Assembly (NCBI GenBank): GCA_963712565.1
Contig: CAVQIP010000039.1
Coordinates: 1 to 64,000, forward strand
DNA length: 64,000 nt
Direction: 5' to 3'
Source: VAZQ01 sp963712565
GTDB taxonomy: Bacteria > Pseudomonadota > Alphaproteobacteria > Rhizobiales > Xanthobacteraceae
The notes under the pieces were generated by a model. That model searched no databases, was not told the DNA's origin, and worked only from the letters and a program-made list of their open reading frames with translations. How positions within the stretch are numbered: the stretch's first letter is position 1; each line of letters opens with the position of its first letter. Of the stretch, positions 33,398-42,577 are shown piece by piece. The position numbers were made by a program, and so were the translations under genes.

Positions 33398-33679
33398 TCA
33401 GCTGCCGTAATTCTTCTTCAGGTAGTCCGCGATGGTCTTGGCGTCGGCGTCGCTGATCGGGGCGCCAAACGCTTTGATCATCTTGGTCACCTCGGCGTCC
33501 CACAAGGCCGCGTTGGGAAACGGCGAGTTCATGATGATGTAGTCGAGGCTGTGGCAACCCGAGCAGTTGCTTTCGACCGTGTCGAGGCCCGGCCCCTTCT
33601 TCAGCTGCACCGGCTTCTCCTCGGCGCCGGCCGGCAGCGCGATTGCGGCGGCGGCGAGCGCAATGATCAACGCGCGCAT
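33398..33679 (-). CDS. Monoheme c-type cytochrome, SorB-like
   Basis: The 93-residue protein has a signal peptide (RALIIALAAAAIALPAGAEE), one heme-binding CSGCH and a later Met (YIIMNSPF) as possible sixth ligand, ending with KTIADYLKKNYGS. It begins 12 bases after the molybdoenzyme gene on the same strand. By gene pairing it should accept electrons from sulfite, as SorB does for SorA in Starkeya. The cytochrome pool partner is not encoded here. Confidence 0.88.
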   Translation of the reverse strand: MRALIIALAAAAIALPAGAEEKPVQLKKGPGLDTVESNCSGCHSLDYIIMNSPFPNAALWDAEVTKMIKAFGAPISDADAKTIADYLKKNYGS

Positions 33680-33691
33680 GGATTCCTCCCC

Positions 33692-34927
33692 TCAGGCCAC
33701 GTTGAACGTGACGCTATGAATGACGTTGTGGTGGTAGCCCGCCGGATTGAGGATCAGCTCGGTGGTCTGGCCCTGGCCGATCTTGTTGGTCGCGCGCGCC
33801 ATCACCGTCTGCTTGCCGCGCGCCTTGGGCGAATAACTGTAGCTGAAGGTGCGGAACGCGTAGCGGCCGAGATCCTCGCCCAATGTCGCGGCAACCCAAG
33901 TCTTGCCGCCGTCGCTCGACACCTCGACCCGGTTGATGCCGTAGCCGCCGTCCCAGGCGATCCCGCCGATGCTGACCGGGCGGCCCATGCGCACGCTCGC
34001 GCCCTCCGTGGGATCGGTGATCAGCGAGTTCACCACCATCTCGGTGATCGGCGTGTTGGCTGCCGTCTCCTGCGAGGTGAAGCGCGCCACCAGCGGGAAC
34101 TTGCCGAGCGGGATGCGGTAGGCCGGGTTCATCCAGAATCGGCTTTCCGGCTTGGTCACGGCCGAGATCGACGTGATGTGCTTCATCCAATAGGTGCCGG
34201 TCCAGCCCGGCACGATCACCCGCGCGGGAAAGCCGTTGAGGTGCGGCAGCGGCGCCCCGTTCATCTCGTAGGCCACCAGCGTCGTGTCCTCGATCGCTTT
34301 CCAGGTGGGAATGCTCTTGATGAAGTCGGGGGTCTTGTCGGTGACGCCGGAATCGGCGCCGTCGAGCACGATCTCGATCGCCTCCTTCTTGAGCCCGACC
34401 TTGTCGAGCAGATCCTTGAGCCGCGCGCCCTTCCACCGGGCGCACCCCATGGCGCCGTAGCCCCATTCCACGCCCGGGACGTGCGGCTGGAATAGTCCGC
34501 GCCGGTTGCCCGAGCATTGGTTGACGGCCACCACCTCGGCCGCCGGCAGCCGTTTGAGATCCTCGAGCGTGAACTCGGCTTGGCCGGTGGCGCCCTCGCC
34601 GCCGACCACGACCTTCCAGGTCTTGGCGTCCACCTCCGGAATGCCGGAGAGATGGTAGCGAACGAAAAAGGCGTCGTTGGGCGTGATCGCGGTGCGGAAA
34701 TACTGGATCGGCGTCTCGTAGTTGGGAGGCCGATAGCTGAGCTTGATCAACGGCTTCTTGCCCGGCAGCGCATCCAGGACCGGGTTGTTGCGCACGCCTT
34801 CCGGCAGCGCGGCCGGCAGCTCGATGCCGCCGGCGGGCGCGGCCTCGGCCGATTTGAGGCCAAGTCCCGAGCCGGCCAGCGCAACACCGGCGCCCGCCGC
34901 TCCGATGAGATGACGACGCGTGAGCAT
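33692..34927 (-). CDS. Periplasmic sulfite dehydrogenase, molybdenum subunit (SorA-like)
   Basis: The 411-residue protein begins with a Tat-type signal (LTRRHLIGAAGAGVALAGSG). The molybdopterin domain includes FFVRYHLSGIPEVDA, the catalytic cysteine in VVAVNQCSGNRRGLF, and WGYGAMGCARWKGARLKDLL, followed by the dimerisation domain ending YHHNVIHSVTFNVA. This layout matches sulfite oxidase relatives of the SorA type. Together with the cytochrome gene just downstream it would oxidise sulfite to sulfate in the periplasm. Confidence 0.9.
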   Translation of the reverse strand: MLTRRHLIGAAGAGVALAGSGLGLKSAEAAPAGGIELPAALPEGVRNNPVLDALPGKKPLIKLSYRPPNYETPIQYFRTAITPNDAFFVRYHLSGIPEVDAKTWKVVVGGEGATGQAEFTLEDLKRLPAAEVVAVNQCSGNRRGLFQPHVPGVEWGYGAMGCARWKGARLKDLLDKVGLKKEAIEIVLDGADSGVTDKTPDFIKSIPTWKAIEDTTLVAYEMNGAPLPHLNGFPARVIVPGWTGTYWMKHITSISAVTKPESRFWMNPAYRIPLGKFPLVARFTSQETAANTPITEMVVNSLITDPTEGASVRMGRPVSIGGIAWDGGYGINRVEVSSDGGKTWVAATLGEDLGRYAFRTFSYSYSPKARGKQTVMARATNKIGQGQTTELILNPAGYHHNVIHSVTFNVA

Positions 34928-35148
34928 GGCGATCCTCCCTCAGTTGATTTTTCTTTTCGCAGCACGTTTTCCGGAATATTCATATCATCAAAAGCGAATA
35001 TGTTGTACCGATATCCCCTCGGGCAAGACGACGCAGAGGGAATTGGGCCACAGTCTTCGGAAAAGCTGCTCCCATTCCGCCGCGGCGGCTGTCACCGCGA
35101 CGCAAACACAGTTAGTCTATTGCTCCAAATGAATCGGATGAGGGCGAC

Positions 35149-35499
35149 ATGGGTATGAAGGCTTGCGCGGCCGGTCTCTGCGTTGCGGCAATCGCGGTAA
35201 CGGCGATGGCCGTTCCTCCGGTCGAGGCAGCGACCAAGAAAAAGCAATATGTCTACACCACCGCGCGTGCGACGCCCGCCAACCGGCCACGGGCGCGGGT
35301 GACGGTGGCGCCGCGCTCGTTCCTCGATGCCGGGACCGAAGTGCTGCCGGGCGAGCGCAAGTTCACCGATTACGCGTTCCCGCCGACCTATATGCCGCTC
35401 GGCGTGGTCACCAATACCGGCGGGCGCGTAGGCTGGCACCAGTCGCCGCTGCCCGGGCCGTTCGACCTTCCGGGCCGCAACAATCCGTTCGGGTGGTGA
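35149..35499 (+). CDS. Small exported protein of unknown function
   Basis: The 116-residue protein has a signal peptide (ACAAGLCVAAIAVTAMAVPP), then a basic stretch and the pattern RSFLDAGTEVLPGERKFTDY with FPPTYMPLGVV and a C-terminal NNPFGW. I recall similar proteins from Bradyrhizobium-like genomes, without known function. The sequence upstream is AT-rich and suited for a promoter. Confidence 0.75.
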   Translation: MGMKACAAGLCVAAIAVTAMAVPPVEAATKKKQYVYTTARATPANRPRARVTVAPRSFLDAGTEVLPGERKFTDYAFPPTYMPLGVVTNTGGRVGWHQSPLPGPFDLPGRNNPFGW

Positions 35500-35582
35500 C
35501 GGCGCGTCCGATTCGGGCTGCGGCTTGATCGCGCCGCGGTTGCACGGGATGCCCGCTTTCGCCGGCATGACAGTCGCTGACT

Positions 35583-36605
35583 TCACTCCGCCTTGATGTT
35601 GGCGGCACGCGCGGTCTCGGTCCAGTTCCTCAGATCGGTTGCAATCGTGCGCTGAAATTCCGCCGGCGTGCCGCCCGCCGGCGCGATGCCCTGCTGGGCG
35701 AATTTGGCGATCAGATCCGGGTCGCGCAACGCGCGGTTGACCTCGCCATTGATGCGCTCGACGATCTCCTTGGGCGTGCCGGCAGTGGTAAGCAGGCCGA
35801 TCCATTGGATCGCCTCGAACCCGGGAAAGCCTTGCTCCGCCACGGTGGGCAGATCGGGCAGCTGCGCGTCGCGGGTGAGGCTTCCGCTGGCGATCGCGCG
35901 CAGCGCGCCGGCCTGAAGTTGCGGCAGCGACAGCAGCGTCGAGATCGCGGTGAATTGGGTGTCGCCGGCGACCATCGCGGTCATGGCGGGCGCGCCGCCG
36001 CGATAGGGGATGTGCTGCAGCTTGATGCCGGCCCGCTGGCTGAACAGCTCGACCACCAGATGGGTTTGCGTCGCCGCGCCGGGGGACGCGTAGTTGAATT
36101 TGCCGGGATTGGCCTTGGCGAGCGCGACGAATTCGGCAAGCGACTTCGCCGGCACTTTGGGGTTGACCAGGAACAGCAGCGGATTCTTTCCCACCATGAC
36201 GATGGGCGCGAGATCGCGCTCGGCGTCGTAGGGCAGGTTGGGTTTGGTTGCCGGGACCACCGTCAAGCTCGAGGCCACCATCAGCAGCGTATGGCCGTCG
36301 GGCGGCGCCTTGGCGGTGGCGTCGGTGCCGACGATGCCGCTGGCCGCCGGCCGATTGTCGACGATGAACGGCTGCCCCAGCGCGCGCTCGAGATAGGGGG
36401 CGACCAGTCGCGCCACCACGTCGTTAAGGCCGCCCGCCGCGAACGGCACGATCAGGCGCACGGGCCGGTTGGGATAGGTGTCGGCGCGCAGCGCGGAGGC
36501 GCCCGCGACGAGGAGCGCGAAGGCGCAGAGCCAGATCATCGGGCGCCGGTACCCTGCCAGCACCGCAGCGCCTCCAGCGGCGGTCTTGTCGTGCCCGCAG
36601 GTCAT
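35583..36605 (-). CDS. Bug/TctC-type binding protein downstream of leuB
   Basis: The ATG at 36605 overlaps the leuB stop as ATGA, giving 340 residues and likely translational coupling. A shorter start at GTG 36563 or ATG 36539 would give a more usual signal peptide around RRPMIWLCAFALLVAGASAL. The mature part has YPNRPVRLIVPFAAGGLNDV, IVDNRPAASGIVG, PPDGHTLLM and HIPYRGGAPAMTAMVAGDTQ. The substrate is unknown. Coupling to leuB may be accidental read-through rather than a functional link. Confidence 0.88.
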   Translation of the reverse strand: MTCGHDKTAAGGAAVLAGYRRPMIWLCAFALLVAGASALRADTYPNRPVRLIVPFAAGGLNDVVARLVAPYLERALGQPFIVDNRPAASGIVGTDATAKAPPDGHTLLMVASSLTVVPATKPNLPYDAERDLAPIVMVGKNPLLFLVNPKVPAKSLAEFVALAKANPGKFNYASPGAATQTHLVVELFSQRAGIKLQHIPYRGGAPAMTAMVAGDTQFTAISTLLSLPQLQAGALRAIASGSLTRDAQLPDLPTVAEQGFPGFEAIQWIGLLTTAGTPKEIVERINGEVNRALRDPDLIAKFAQQGIAPAGGTPAEFQRTIATDLRNWTETARAANIKAE

Positions 36606-37714
36606 GCCGCGACCTTCTCCATCTCGCCGATGATCGCGTCGCCCATTTGCGCCGTGCTCACGATCTTGGCGCCGTCGGACTTGATGTCGGCGGTGCGCAG
36701 TCCCTGCGCGAGCGCAGCGGCGATCGCCCGGTCGATCAGGTCGGCCTCCTTGCCCCGGTCGAAGGAATAGCGCAGCGCCATGGCGAAGGAGGCGAGCATG
36801 GCGATCGGGTTGGCCACGCCTTTGCCCGCGATGTCGGGGGCGGAGCCGTGCACCGGCTCGTACATCGCCTTGCGCTTTTTCGTTTTGGGATCGACCTCGC
36901 CGAGCGAGGCCGACGGCAGCATGCCGAGCGAGCCAGTGAGCATGGCGGCGACGTCGGACAGCATGTCGCCGAACAGGTTGTCGGTGACGATGACGTCGAA
37001 TTGCTTGGGCCAGCGCACCAGTTGCATGCCGCCGGCATCGGCGAGCTGGTGCTCCAGTTGCACATCCTTGAAATCGCGGTCATGCACCGCCTGCACCACC
37101 TCGTGCCAGAGCACGCCGGTCTTCATCACGTTGCGCTTCTCCATCGAGGTCACCTTGTTGCGGCGCTTGCGCGCGAGCTCGAAGGCGACGCGGCTGATGC
37201 GGTCGATCTCGTAGGTGTCGTAGACCTGGGTGTCGATCGCGCGCTTCTGGCCGTTGCCGAGATCGGTGATGGTCTTGGGCTCGCCGAAATAGACGCCGCC
37301 GGTCAATTCCCGCAAGATGATGATGTCGAGCCCGTCGACCACCTCGCGCTTGAGGCTCGACGCGTCGGCCAGCGCGGGATAGCAGATGGCGGGGCGGATA
37401 TTGGCGAACAGGCCGAGCTCCTTGCGCAGGCGCAGCAGCCCCGCCTCCGGCCGCACGTCGTACGGCACGCTGTCCCATTTCGGCCCACCGACCGCGCCGA
37501 AGATCACGGCGTCGCAGGCGTGCGCCTTGGCCATGGTCGCGTCGGTGATCGCGACCTTGTGGGCGTCGTAGCAGCAGCCGCCGACCAGCCCCTCGTCGGT
37601 TTCGAACCGGCCCATGCCGTGCGCGTTCATGAAGGAAATGAGCTTCTTCACCTCGGCCATGACCTCCGGGCCGATGCCGTCGCCGGCGAGAAGAAGGAGC
37701 TTATGGGTCGCCAT
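36602..37714 (-). CDS. leuB: 3-isopropylmalate dehydrogenase
   Basis: LeuB oxidises and decarboxylates 3-isopropylmalate to 2-oxoisocaproate with NAD. The 370-residue protein contains KLLLLAGDGIGPEVMAEVKK, the substrate Arg segment LLRLRKELGLFANIRPA, ELTGGVYFGEPK, the metal-binding FDVIVTDNLFGDMLSDVAAM and EPVHGSAPDIAGKG. The family length is exact. Confidence 0.97.
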   Translation of the reverse strand: MATHKLLLLAGDGIGPEVMAEVKKLISFMNAHGMGRFETDEGLVGGCCYDAHKVAITDATMAKAHACDAVIFGAVGGPKWDSVPYDVRPEAGLLRLRKELGLFANIRPAICYPALADASSLKREVVDGLDIIILRELTGGVYFGEPKTITDLGNGQKRAIDTQVYDTYEIDRISRVAFELARKRRNKVTSMEKRNVMKTGVLWHEVVQAVHDRDFKDVQLEHQLADAGGMQLVRWPKQFDVIVTDNLFGDMLSDVAAMLTGSLGMLPSASLGEVDPKTKKRKAMYEPVHGSAPDIAGKGVANPIAMLASFAMALRYSFDRGKEADLIDRAIAAALAQGLRTADIKSDGAKIVSTAQMGDAIIGEMEKVAA

Positions 37715-37900
37715 GGTGCCTCATCACGCGTCAAGAGCCGTGCGGATTGCTAAAGGCGGCGGCGAGCCTTTGCAAGCAGCGCGTCCACGGGCGAAGGCGC
37801 CCCACGCATCGGCGCGGCCGGGACATCCAGATCGCGCGCGACCGGCGCGATTGGCGAGTGTGCTAATTTAGCGTCTGCTGGGAGAGCGAGAGGAAGGCAC

Positions 37901-39172
37901 ATGGTGCAAGCGCGGCCCAAGGTGGTCATCATCGGCGCCGGCTTCGGCGGGCTCGAAGCCGCGAAGTCGCTCGACCGCGCCGCCGTTGACGTGACCGTGG
38001 TCGATCGCCAGAACCATCATTGCTTCCAGCCGCTGCTCTACCAGGTGGCGACCGCCGCGCTGTCGCCGGCCGACGTGGCCTGGCCGATCCGGCACATCCT
38101 GCGCGAGCAGATGAACGCGACCGTGCTGATGGCGGAGGTTCGCGCCATCGACACCGACAAGCGCGTCGTCCACGCCGACTCGGTCAGCATTCCCTACGAC
38201 TATCTCGTGCTCGCGACCGGCGCGACCCATTCCTATTTCGGGCACGACGAATGGGCCGAGCTCGCCCCAGGACTCAAGCGCATCGAGGACGCCACCCGCA
38301 TCCGCCGGCGCATCCTCATCGCCTTCGAGCGGGCGGAGTTCGCGACCGACGAGGCCGAACGCCGGCGCCTGCTCACCTTCGCGATCGTCGGCGGCGGCCC
38401 CACCGGGGTCGAGATGGCGGGCGCCATCTCCGAGGTTGCGCGGCAGAGCCTGGCGAAGGATTTCCGCCGCATCGATCCCACCGCGGCGCGCATCGTGCTG
38501 ATCGAGGCCGGGCCGCGCATCATGCCGACGCTGCCGGAGAACCTGTCGGACTACGTCAAGCGCACGCTCGGCAAGAAGGGCGTCGAGGTGATGACCTCGA
38601 CGCTGGTCACGGCGTGCGATGCGCGCGGGGTCGAGTTCGAGCACGGGCGGCTCGACGCCGCCACCGTCATCTGGGCCGCCGGGGTCGTGGCGTCGCCCGC
38701 GGCGCGCTGGCTCGATGCCGCCTATGATCGCGCCGGACGGGTGCTGGTGAACCCGGATTTGTCGGTTCCGGGCCATCCGAACGTGTTCGCGATCGGCGAC
38801 ACCGCGGTCGTTCCGGACCAGCCGGGCATCCCCGGCACGGCGCCGCCCGCCAAGCAGATGGGGGCTTATGTCGGCCGGCTGATCGCCGCGCGGGTCGCGG
38901 GCCGCTCCTCGCCGCCGCCGTTCCGCTACCACCATCTCGGCGATCTCGCGACCATCGGTCGCCACGCCGCGGTGGTGAAGCTCGGCCGGCTCGAGCTCAC
39001 GGGCTTCCTCGGCTGGCTGTTCTGGAGCCTGGTGCACATCTATTTCTTGATCGGCGTGCGCGACCGTTTCATCGTCGCGTTCACCTGGCTGTGGGACTAC
39101 GTCACCTTCCAGCGCGGCGCGCGGCTGATCACCGAGGTGCCGCCGGCGGAGACCGGAGGACCGCGGACTTGA
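37901..39172 (+). CDS. Type II NADH dehydrogenase-like flavoprotein
   Basis: The 423-residue protein binds FAD through KVVIIGAGFGGLEAAKSL and NAD(P)H through FAIVGGGPTGVEMAGAI. It has HHCFQPLLYQVATAALSPAD and, near residue 300, FAIGDTAVV plus PPAKQMGAYVGRLI. The C-terminus is hydrophobic and amphipathic (WLFWSLVHIYFLIGVRDRFI), as in membrane-attached NDH-2 that passes electrons from NADH to quinone without proton pumping. GGGAGAGCGAGAGG lies before the ATG. Confidence 0.9.
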   Translation: MVQARPKVVIIGAGFGGLEAAKSLDRAAVDVTVVDRQNHHCFQPLLYQVATAALSPADVAWPIRHILREQMNATVLMAEVRAIDTDKRVVHADSVSIPYDYLVLATGATHSYFGHDEWAELAPGLKRIEDATRIRRRILIAFERAEFATDEAERRRLLTFAIVGGGPTGVEMAGAISEVARQSLAKDFRRIDPTAARIVLIEAGPRIMPTLPENLSDYVKRTLGKKGVEVMTSTLVTACDARGVEFEHGRLDAATVIWAAGVVASPAARWLDAAYDRAGRVLVNPDLSVPGHPNVFAIGDTAVVPDQPGIPGTAPPAKQMGAYVGRLIAARVAGRSSPPPFRYHHLGDLATIGRHAAVVKLGRLELTGFLGWLFWSLVHIYFLIGVRDRFIVAFTWLWDYVTFQRGARLITEVPPAETGGPRT

Positions 39173-39176
39173 CCGA

Positions 39177-39953
39177 TCAATTGCCGCTGAACCAGTTGTA
39201 GCCCTGGTCTTCCCAGTAGCCGCCGAGATATTTGTCGGTGACGGCCATCTCCATCACGTGCTTGGGATTCTTGAAGCCGAGCTTGGTCGGAATGCGCACC
39301 TTCATGGGGAAGCCGAACTTGCGCGGCAGGATTTCGCCGTCGAACTGGAACGTCATCTGCGTCTGCGGATGCAGCGCGGTCGGCATGTCGATCGAGGTGG
39401 AGTAGCCCTCGGCGCAGCGGAACCAGACGTATTTCGCCCGGGTATCGGCGCCGACGCGCTGGAGGAATTCGCGCAGCGGCGTCCCCGTCCATTTGCCGAT
39501 CGCGCTCCAGCCTTCGACGCAGACGTGACGGGTGATCTGGGTTTCCTGCGGCAGGGCGTAGAGCTCGTCCAGCGTCCACGATTTCTTGTCGTCGACCATG
39601 CCGCCGACTTCGAGCTTGTAGTCTTGCCCGTCGACCTCGGGCGCTTCGTCCTCGGGATAATAGGCGTTGAACCGGAACGGGCGGGTGACCGCGCTGTCGG
39701 GATAGGTGGGCGCAAGCTTGTTCGGGTTGAACAGCCAGGCCTGCGCGCGGTCGTTGAAATAGGAAATCTTCATCAGCGCGTGCTCCGCCGACGGACCGTC
39801 GATGATGTCGCAGCCGGTGAGGAAGGCGAGCGCGCCCAGGCTCGCGCCGCCGCGCAGGAACGCCCGCCGGGTGGGATCGGGCATCAGTTTCGCCGCATCC
39901 TTGATCAGGAGCTTGGGATCGACACCGGGCGGGTTTCTTCGAATGCGTGACAT
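39177..39953 (-). CDS. Tat-exported molybdopterin oxidoreductase, MsrP/YedY-like
   Basis: The 258-residue protein has a long N-terminal region with a Tat motif (TRRAFLRGGASLGALAFLTG) ending near a Cys (TGC), so lipidation is also possible. The catalytic domain contains ITRHVCVEGWSAIGKWTG with the molybdenum cysteine, VWFRCAEGYSTSIDMPTA and FGFPMKVRIPTKLGFKNPKH. It is co-transcribed behind a cytochrome b gene (10-base gap), which would pass electrons across the membrane. Substrate is unknown; a methionine sulfoxide reductase role as MsrP is possible, but the partner differs from the usual MsrQ. Confidence 0.85.
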   Translation of the reverse strand: MSRIRRNPPGVDPKLLIKDAAKLMPDPTRRAFLRGGASLGALAFLTGCDIIDGPSAEHALMKISYFNDRAQAWLFNPNKLAPTYPDSAVTRPFRFNAYYPEDEAPEVDGQDYKLEVGGMVDDKKSWTLDELYALPQETQITRHVCVEGWSAIGKWTGTPLREFLQRVGADTRAKYVWFRCAEGYSTSIDMPTALHPQTQMTFQFDGEILPRKFGFPMKVRIPTKLGFKNPKHVMEMAVTDKYLGGYWEDQGYNWFSGN

Positions 39954-39963
39954 CGGTCCCTCG

Positions 39964-40599
39964 TCAGCGGCCGGTGATCATGGCGCGCAGCGCCTTCGGC
40001 ACCAGCAAGGCCATGATTACGTGCACGACCAGAAAGCCGACGATCGTCGCCATGGCGAAGAAGTGCACGTAGCGCGCGGCCTCATAGCCGCCGAACACGG
40101 CGGTGAGCTCCTGCAACTGCACCGGCTTCCAGATCGCCAGCCCCGACAGCACGATGACGATGCCGGCCAGGATGACGCCGAGATACAAGAGCTTCTGCAC
40201 GGCGTTGTAGACCGAGAGATCGTCGTGCGCGAGCCGTCCCGTGAGCGCGGCTTTGGCATCGGCCAGGACCTCGCCCGGGCGAATGGGAACGAGCTTGCGC
40301 CGGAACCGGCCGGTGACGATGCCGAGCACGAGATAGACGACACCGTTCACCGCCAAGAGCCACATCGCCGCGAAGTGCCAAAGCAGGGCGCCCGCGAGCC
40401 AGCCCCCGAGCGTGATCGCGGGCGGGAACGCGAAGGCGAACAAAGGCGAGGCGTTGTAGATCTCCCACCCCGAGCCGATCATGATGGCCACTGCCACGGC
40501 ATTGACCCAATGGGTCACCCGCACCCAGACGGGATGGATGGCGGGACCCGCCGGACTGGCCGGCATCAGCTGGTGGTCGTGGGTGGCTTCGATCGTCAT
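39964..40599 (-). CDS. Membrane cytochrome b (b561/hydrogenase type)
   Basis: The 211-residue protein has four hydrophobic segments with histidines suited for two b hemes: HPVWVRVTHWVNAVAVAIMI, LLWHFAAMWLLAVNGVVYLV, LLYLGVILAGIVIVLSGLAI and RYVHFFAMATIVGFLVVHVI. This is the pattern of Ni/Fe-hydrogenase b-type cytochromes. It is the first gene of the two-gene unit with the molybdoenzyme at 39177 and is presumably its quinol-linked membrane anchor. Confidence 0.88.
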   Translation of the reverse strand: MTIEATHDHQLMPASPAGPAIHPVWVRVTHWVNAVAVAIMIGSGWEIYNASPLFAFAFPPAITLGGWLAGALLWHFAAMWLLAVNGVVYLVLGIVTGRFRRKLVPIRPGEVLADAKAALTGRLAHDDLSVYNAVQKLLYLGVILAGIVIVLSGLAIWKPVQLQELTAVFGGYEAARYVHFFAMATIVGFLVVHVIMALLVPKALRAMITGR

Positions 40600-40789
40600 G
40601 GCTCGGCTTTGCAGGCATCCGCCATAGCGACAATCTATCGTTTCGGTCGCCTGGCGTCATCGCGTGCGCCATTGACGCCGCAACACAGCTACGTGATGAC
40701 AGGCGCAGCGGATGCATTTCTGCCGGCATGGCCGGATTTATGGCGGGGCTGGGCCGGGTGTGGCGAACAGCGAGGTGACGACGCAAACC

Positions 40790-41839
40790 ATGGCGAAGAC
40801 CGGCGCCGGCAATTTCTTCGAAGACTTTCGCATCGGGCAGATGATCAGGCACGCCACCCCGCGCACCATCACGGCGGGAGACGTGGCGCTCTACAACGGC
40901 CTGTTCGGGCCGCGCTTCGCCGTGCAGTCGTCGGACGTTTTCGCGCGAGCGATCGGCTATCCCTGCGCCCCGGTCGACGACCTGCTCGTGTTCCACGTCG
41001 TGTTCGGCAAGACCGTGCCGGACATCTCGCTCAACGCGGTGGCCAATCTCGGCTATGCCGCCTTCCGGGTGCTCGCGCCGGTCTATCCCGGCGACACGCT
41101 CAATGCCGTGTCCGAGGTGATCGGGCTCAAGGAGAATTCGAGCCGCAAGACCGGCATCGTGTTCGTGCGCACGATCGGTTGCAAGCAGGACGGCGGCAAG
41201 GTGCTCGAATACGTGCGCTGGGTGATGGTGCGAAAGCGCGACGAGGCGGCGCCCGCGCCCGGGGACCATCTGCCGCGGCTGCCCGACGCGGTGCTGCCGA
41301 GCATGCTCGGCGACGCCTGCCCGCCGATCGATGTCGCGGCCTACGATTTCACGCTTGCCGGCAGTCCCGATCGTTTCGGCGATTACGACGTCGGCGAGAA
41401 GATCGACCACGTGGACGGGATGACGGTGGAGGAAGCCGAGCATCAGATCGCGACGCGGCTCTATCAGAACACCGCGCGCATCCATTTCGACCAGTATTCG
41501 GCCGGGCAGGGCCGTTTCGGCCGCCGCCTGATCTACGGCGGCCACGTGATCTCGCTCGCGCGCACGCTCTCATTCAACGGGCTGGCCAATGCCTTTCATA
41601 TCGCGGCGATCAACGGCGGACGGCACGTGTCGCCGCTGTTTGCCGGCGCCACCGTGTTCGCCTGGTCCGAGGTGCTGGCCAAGGCCGACGTGCCCGGGCG
41701 CGACGATGTCGGCGCGCTGCGGCTGCGCACGGTCGCGGCCAAGGACCATCCCTGCAACGACTTCCCGCTCAAGTCGGGCGACGAGGACGACCCGGCCGTG
41801 CTGCTCGACCTGGATTACTGGGCGCTGATGCCGCGTTAG
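40790..41839 (+). CDS. Mesaconyl-CoA hydratase-like double MaoC protein
   Basis: The 349-residue protein resembles mesaconyl-CoA (2-methylfumaryl-CoA) hydratase of the ethylmalonyl-CoA pathway. It contains NFFEDFRIGQMIRHATPRTI, DDLLVFHVVFGKTVPDISLN, AVANLGYAAFRVLAPVYPGD and VIGLKENSSRKTGIVFVRT, plus a second MaoC-like half with HFDQYSAGQGRFGRRLIYGG. The enzyme interconverts mesaconyl-CoA and beta-methylmalyl-CoA. ATG 40790 is chosen; a GTG at 40760 would add ten residues. Confidence 0.85.
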   Translation: MAKTGAGNFFEDFRIGQMIRHATPRTITAGDVALYNGLFGPRFAVQSSDVFARAIGYPCAPVDDLLVFHVVFGKTVPDISLNAVANLGYAAFRVLAPVYPGDTLNAVSEVIGLKENSSRKTGIVFVRTIGCKQDGGKVLEYVRWVMVRKRDEAAPAPGDHLPRLPDAVLPSMLGDACPPIDVAAYDFTLAGSPDRFGDYDVGEKIDHVDGMTVEEAEHQIATRLYQNTARIHFDQYSAGQGRFGRRLIYGGHVISLARTLSFNGLANAFHIAAINGGRHVSPLFAGATVFAWSEVLAKADVPGRDDVGALRLRTVAAKDHPCNDFPLKSGDEDDPAVLLDLDYWALMPR

Positions 41840-41854
41840 CGCAGGGAGCGCGCC

Positions 41855-42409
41855 TCAACGCACGGGCGCGCCCACCGTCGCCGCAGCTTCGCTGATCACG
41901 CCGCAAGCGAGGCGGGCGCCGGCATTGCCGGCGGGGTCGCTCTTGTAGTCGTCCACGCCTTCATGCACCACGACCGCGGTGCCGCCCGGATGGAAGACCG
42001 AGTTGGGCTTGCCTTTCTCCAGCGTGATCGCCGCATTCAAGATTTCGACCGACAGCTCGCCGCTTGGCGGGACGTGGAGGTTCGGCATGTCGCCGGCGTG
42101 CCCATGGCCCGACAGCATGCCATGCTTTGCGTTGGTGGGATTGAAGTGCGGGCCCGCCGACTCGAAGGACGGTGGTTCGCACTTGCCGACGGCGTGGATA
42201 TGGATCGCGTGCTCGCCCGCCGGCAATCCTTTGAGGGAAAGCTTGAGCAGGACCCCGGCCTGGGTCTGGGAGAGATCGACCGAACCGAGATCCTTGCCGC
42301 TCTTGTCGTGCAGCGTCGCTTTGCCCGCCTGGGCGGCGGCCGGCAATGCCAATGCGGTTGCCAGCAGCGCGGCGCTGGCGGTGGTTCCTAACCATTTCAA
42401 AGTATTCAT
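41855..42409 (-). CDS. sodC: Cu/Zn superoxide dismutase
   Basis: The 184-residue protein has a signal peptide (TTASAALLATALALPAAAQA) and acts in the periplasm. Copper and zinc ligands lie in GEHAIHIHAVGKCEPPSFES, GPHFNPTNAKHGMLSGHGHA and GGTAVVVHEGVDDY; the second disulfide cysteine is in ARLACGVI. It is monocistronic and divergent from no obvious regulator. Confidence 0.95.
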   Translation of the reverse strand: MNTLKWLGTTASAALLATALALPAAAQAGKATLHDKSGKDLGSVDLSQTQAGVLLKLSLKGLPAGEHAIHIHAVGKCEPPSFESAGPHFNPTNAKHGMLSGHGHAGDMPNLHVPPSGELSVEILNAAITLEKGKPNSVFHPGGTAVVVHEGVDDYKSDPAGNAGARLACGVISEAAATVGAPVR

Positions 42410-42577
42410 GATGGTCTCCTTGGCGCGGTTCTGCCCGTCTTTGCTGCGCGAAAATGGGGGCATCACCCGGGGAAACCGCTTCCCCATGGCCGCGGTTCCC
42501 ACGCCGGGGGCGGAAACACTCGGATGTTTAGGGGGCCCTACGTCGGCGCGAGCAACGCCGACTCTCCCGCACCGGCG

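Noticed and set aside
39177..40599. Calling the molybdoenzyme/cytochrome pair msrPQ
   Set aside because: The molybdoenzyme is MsrP-like, but the cytochrome has hydrogenase b-type features rather than those of MsrQ, so I did not give gene symbols.
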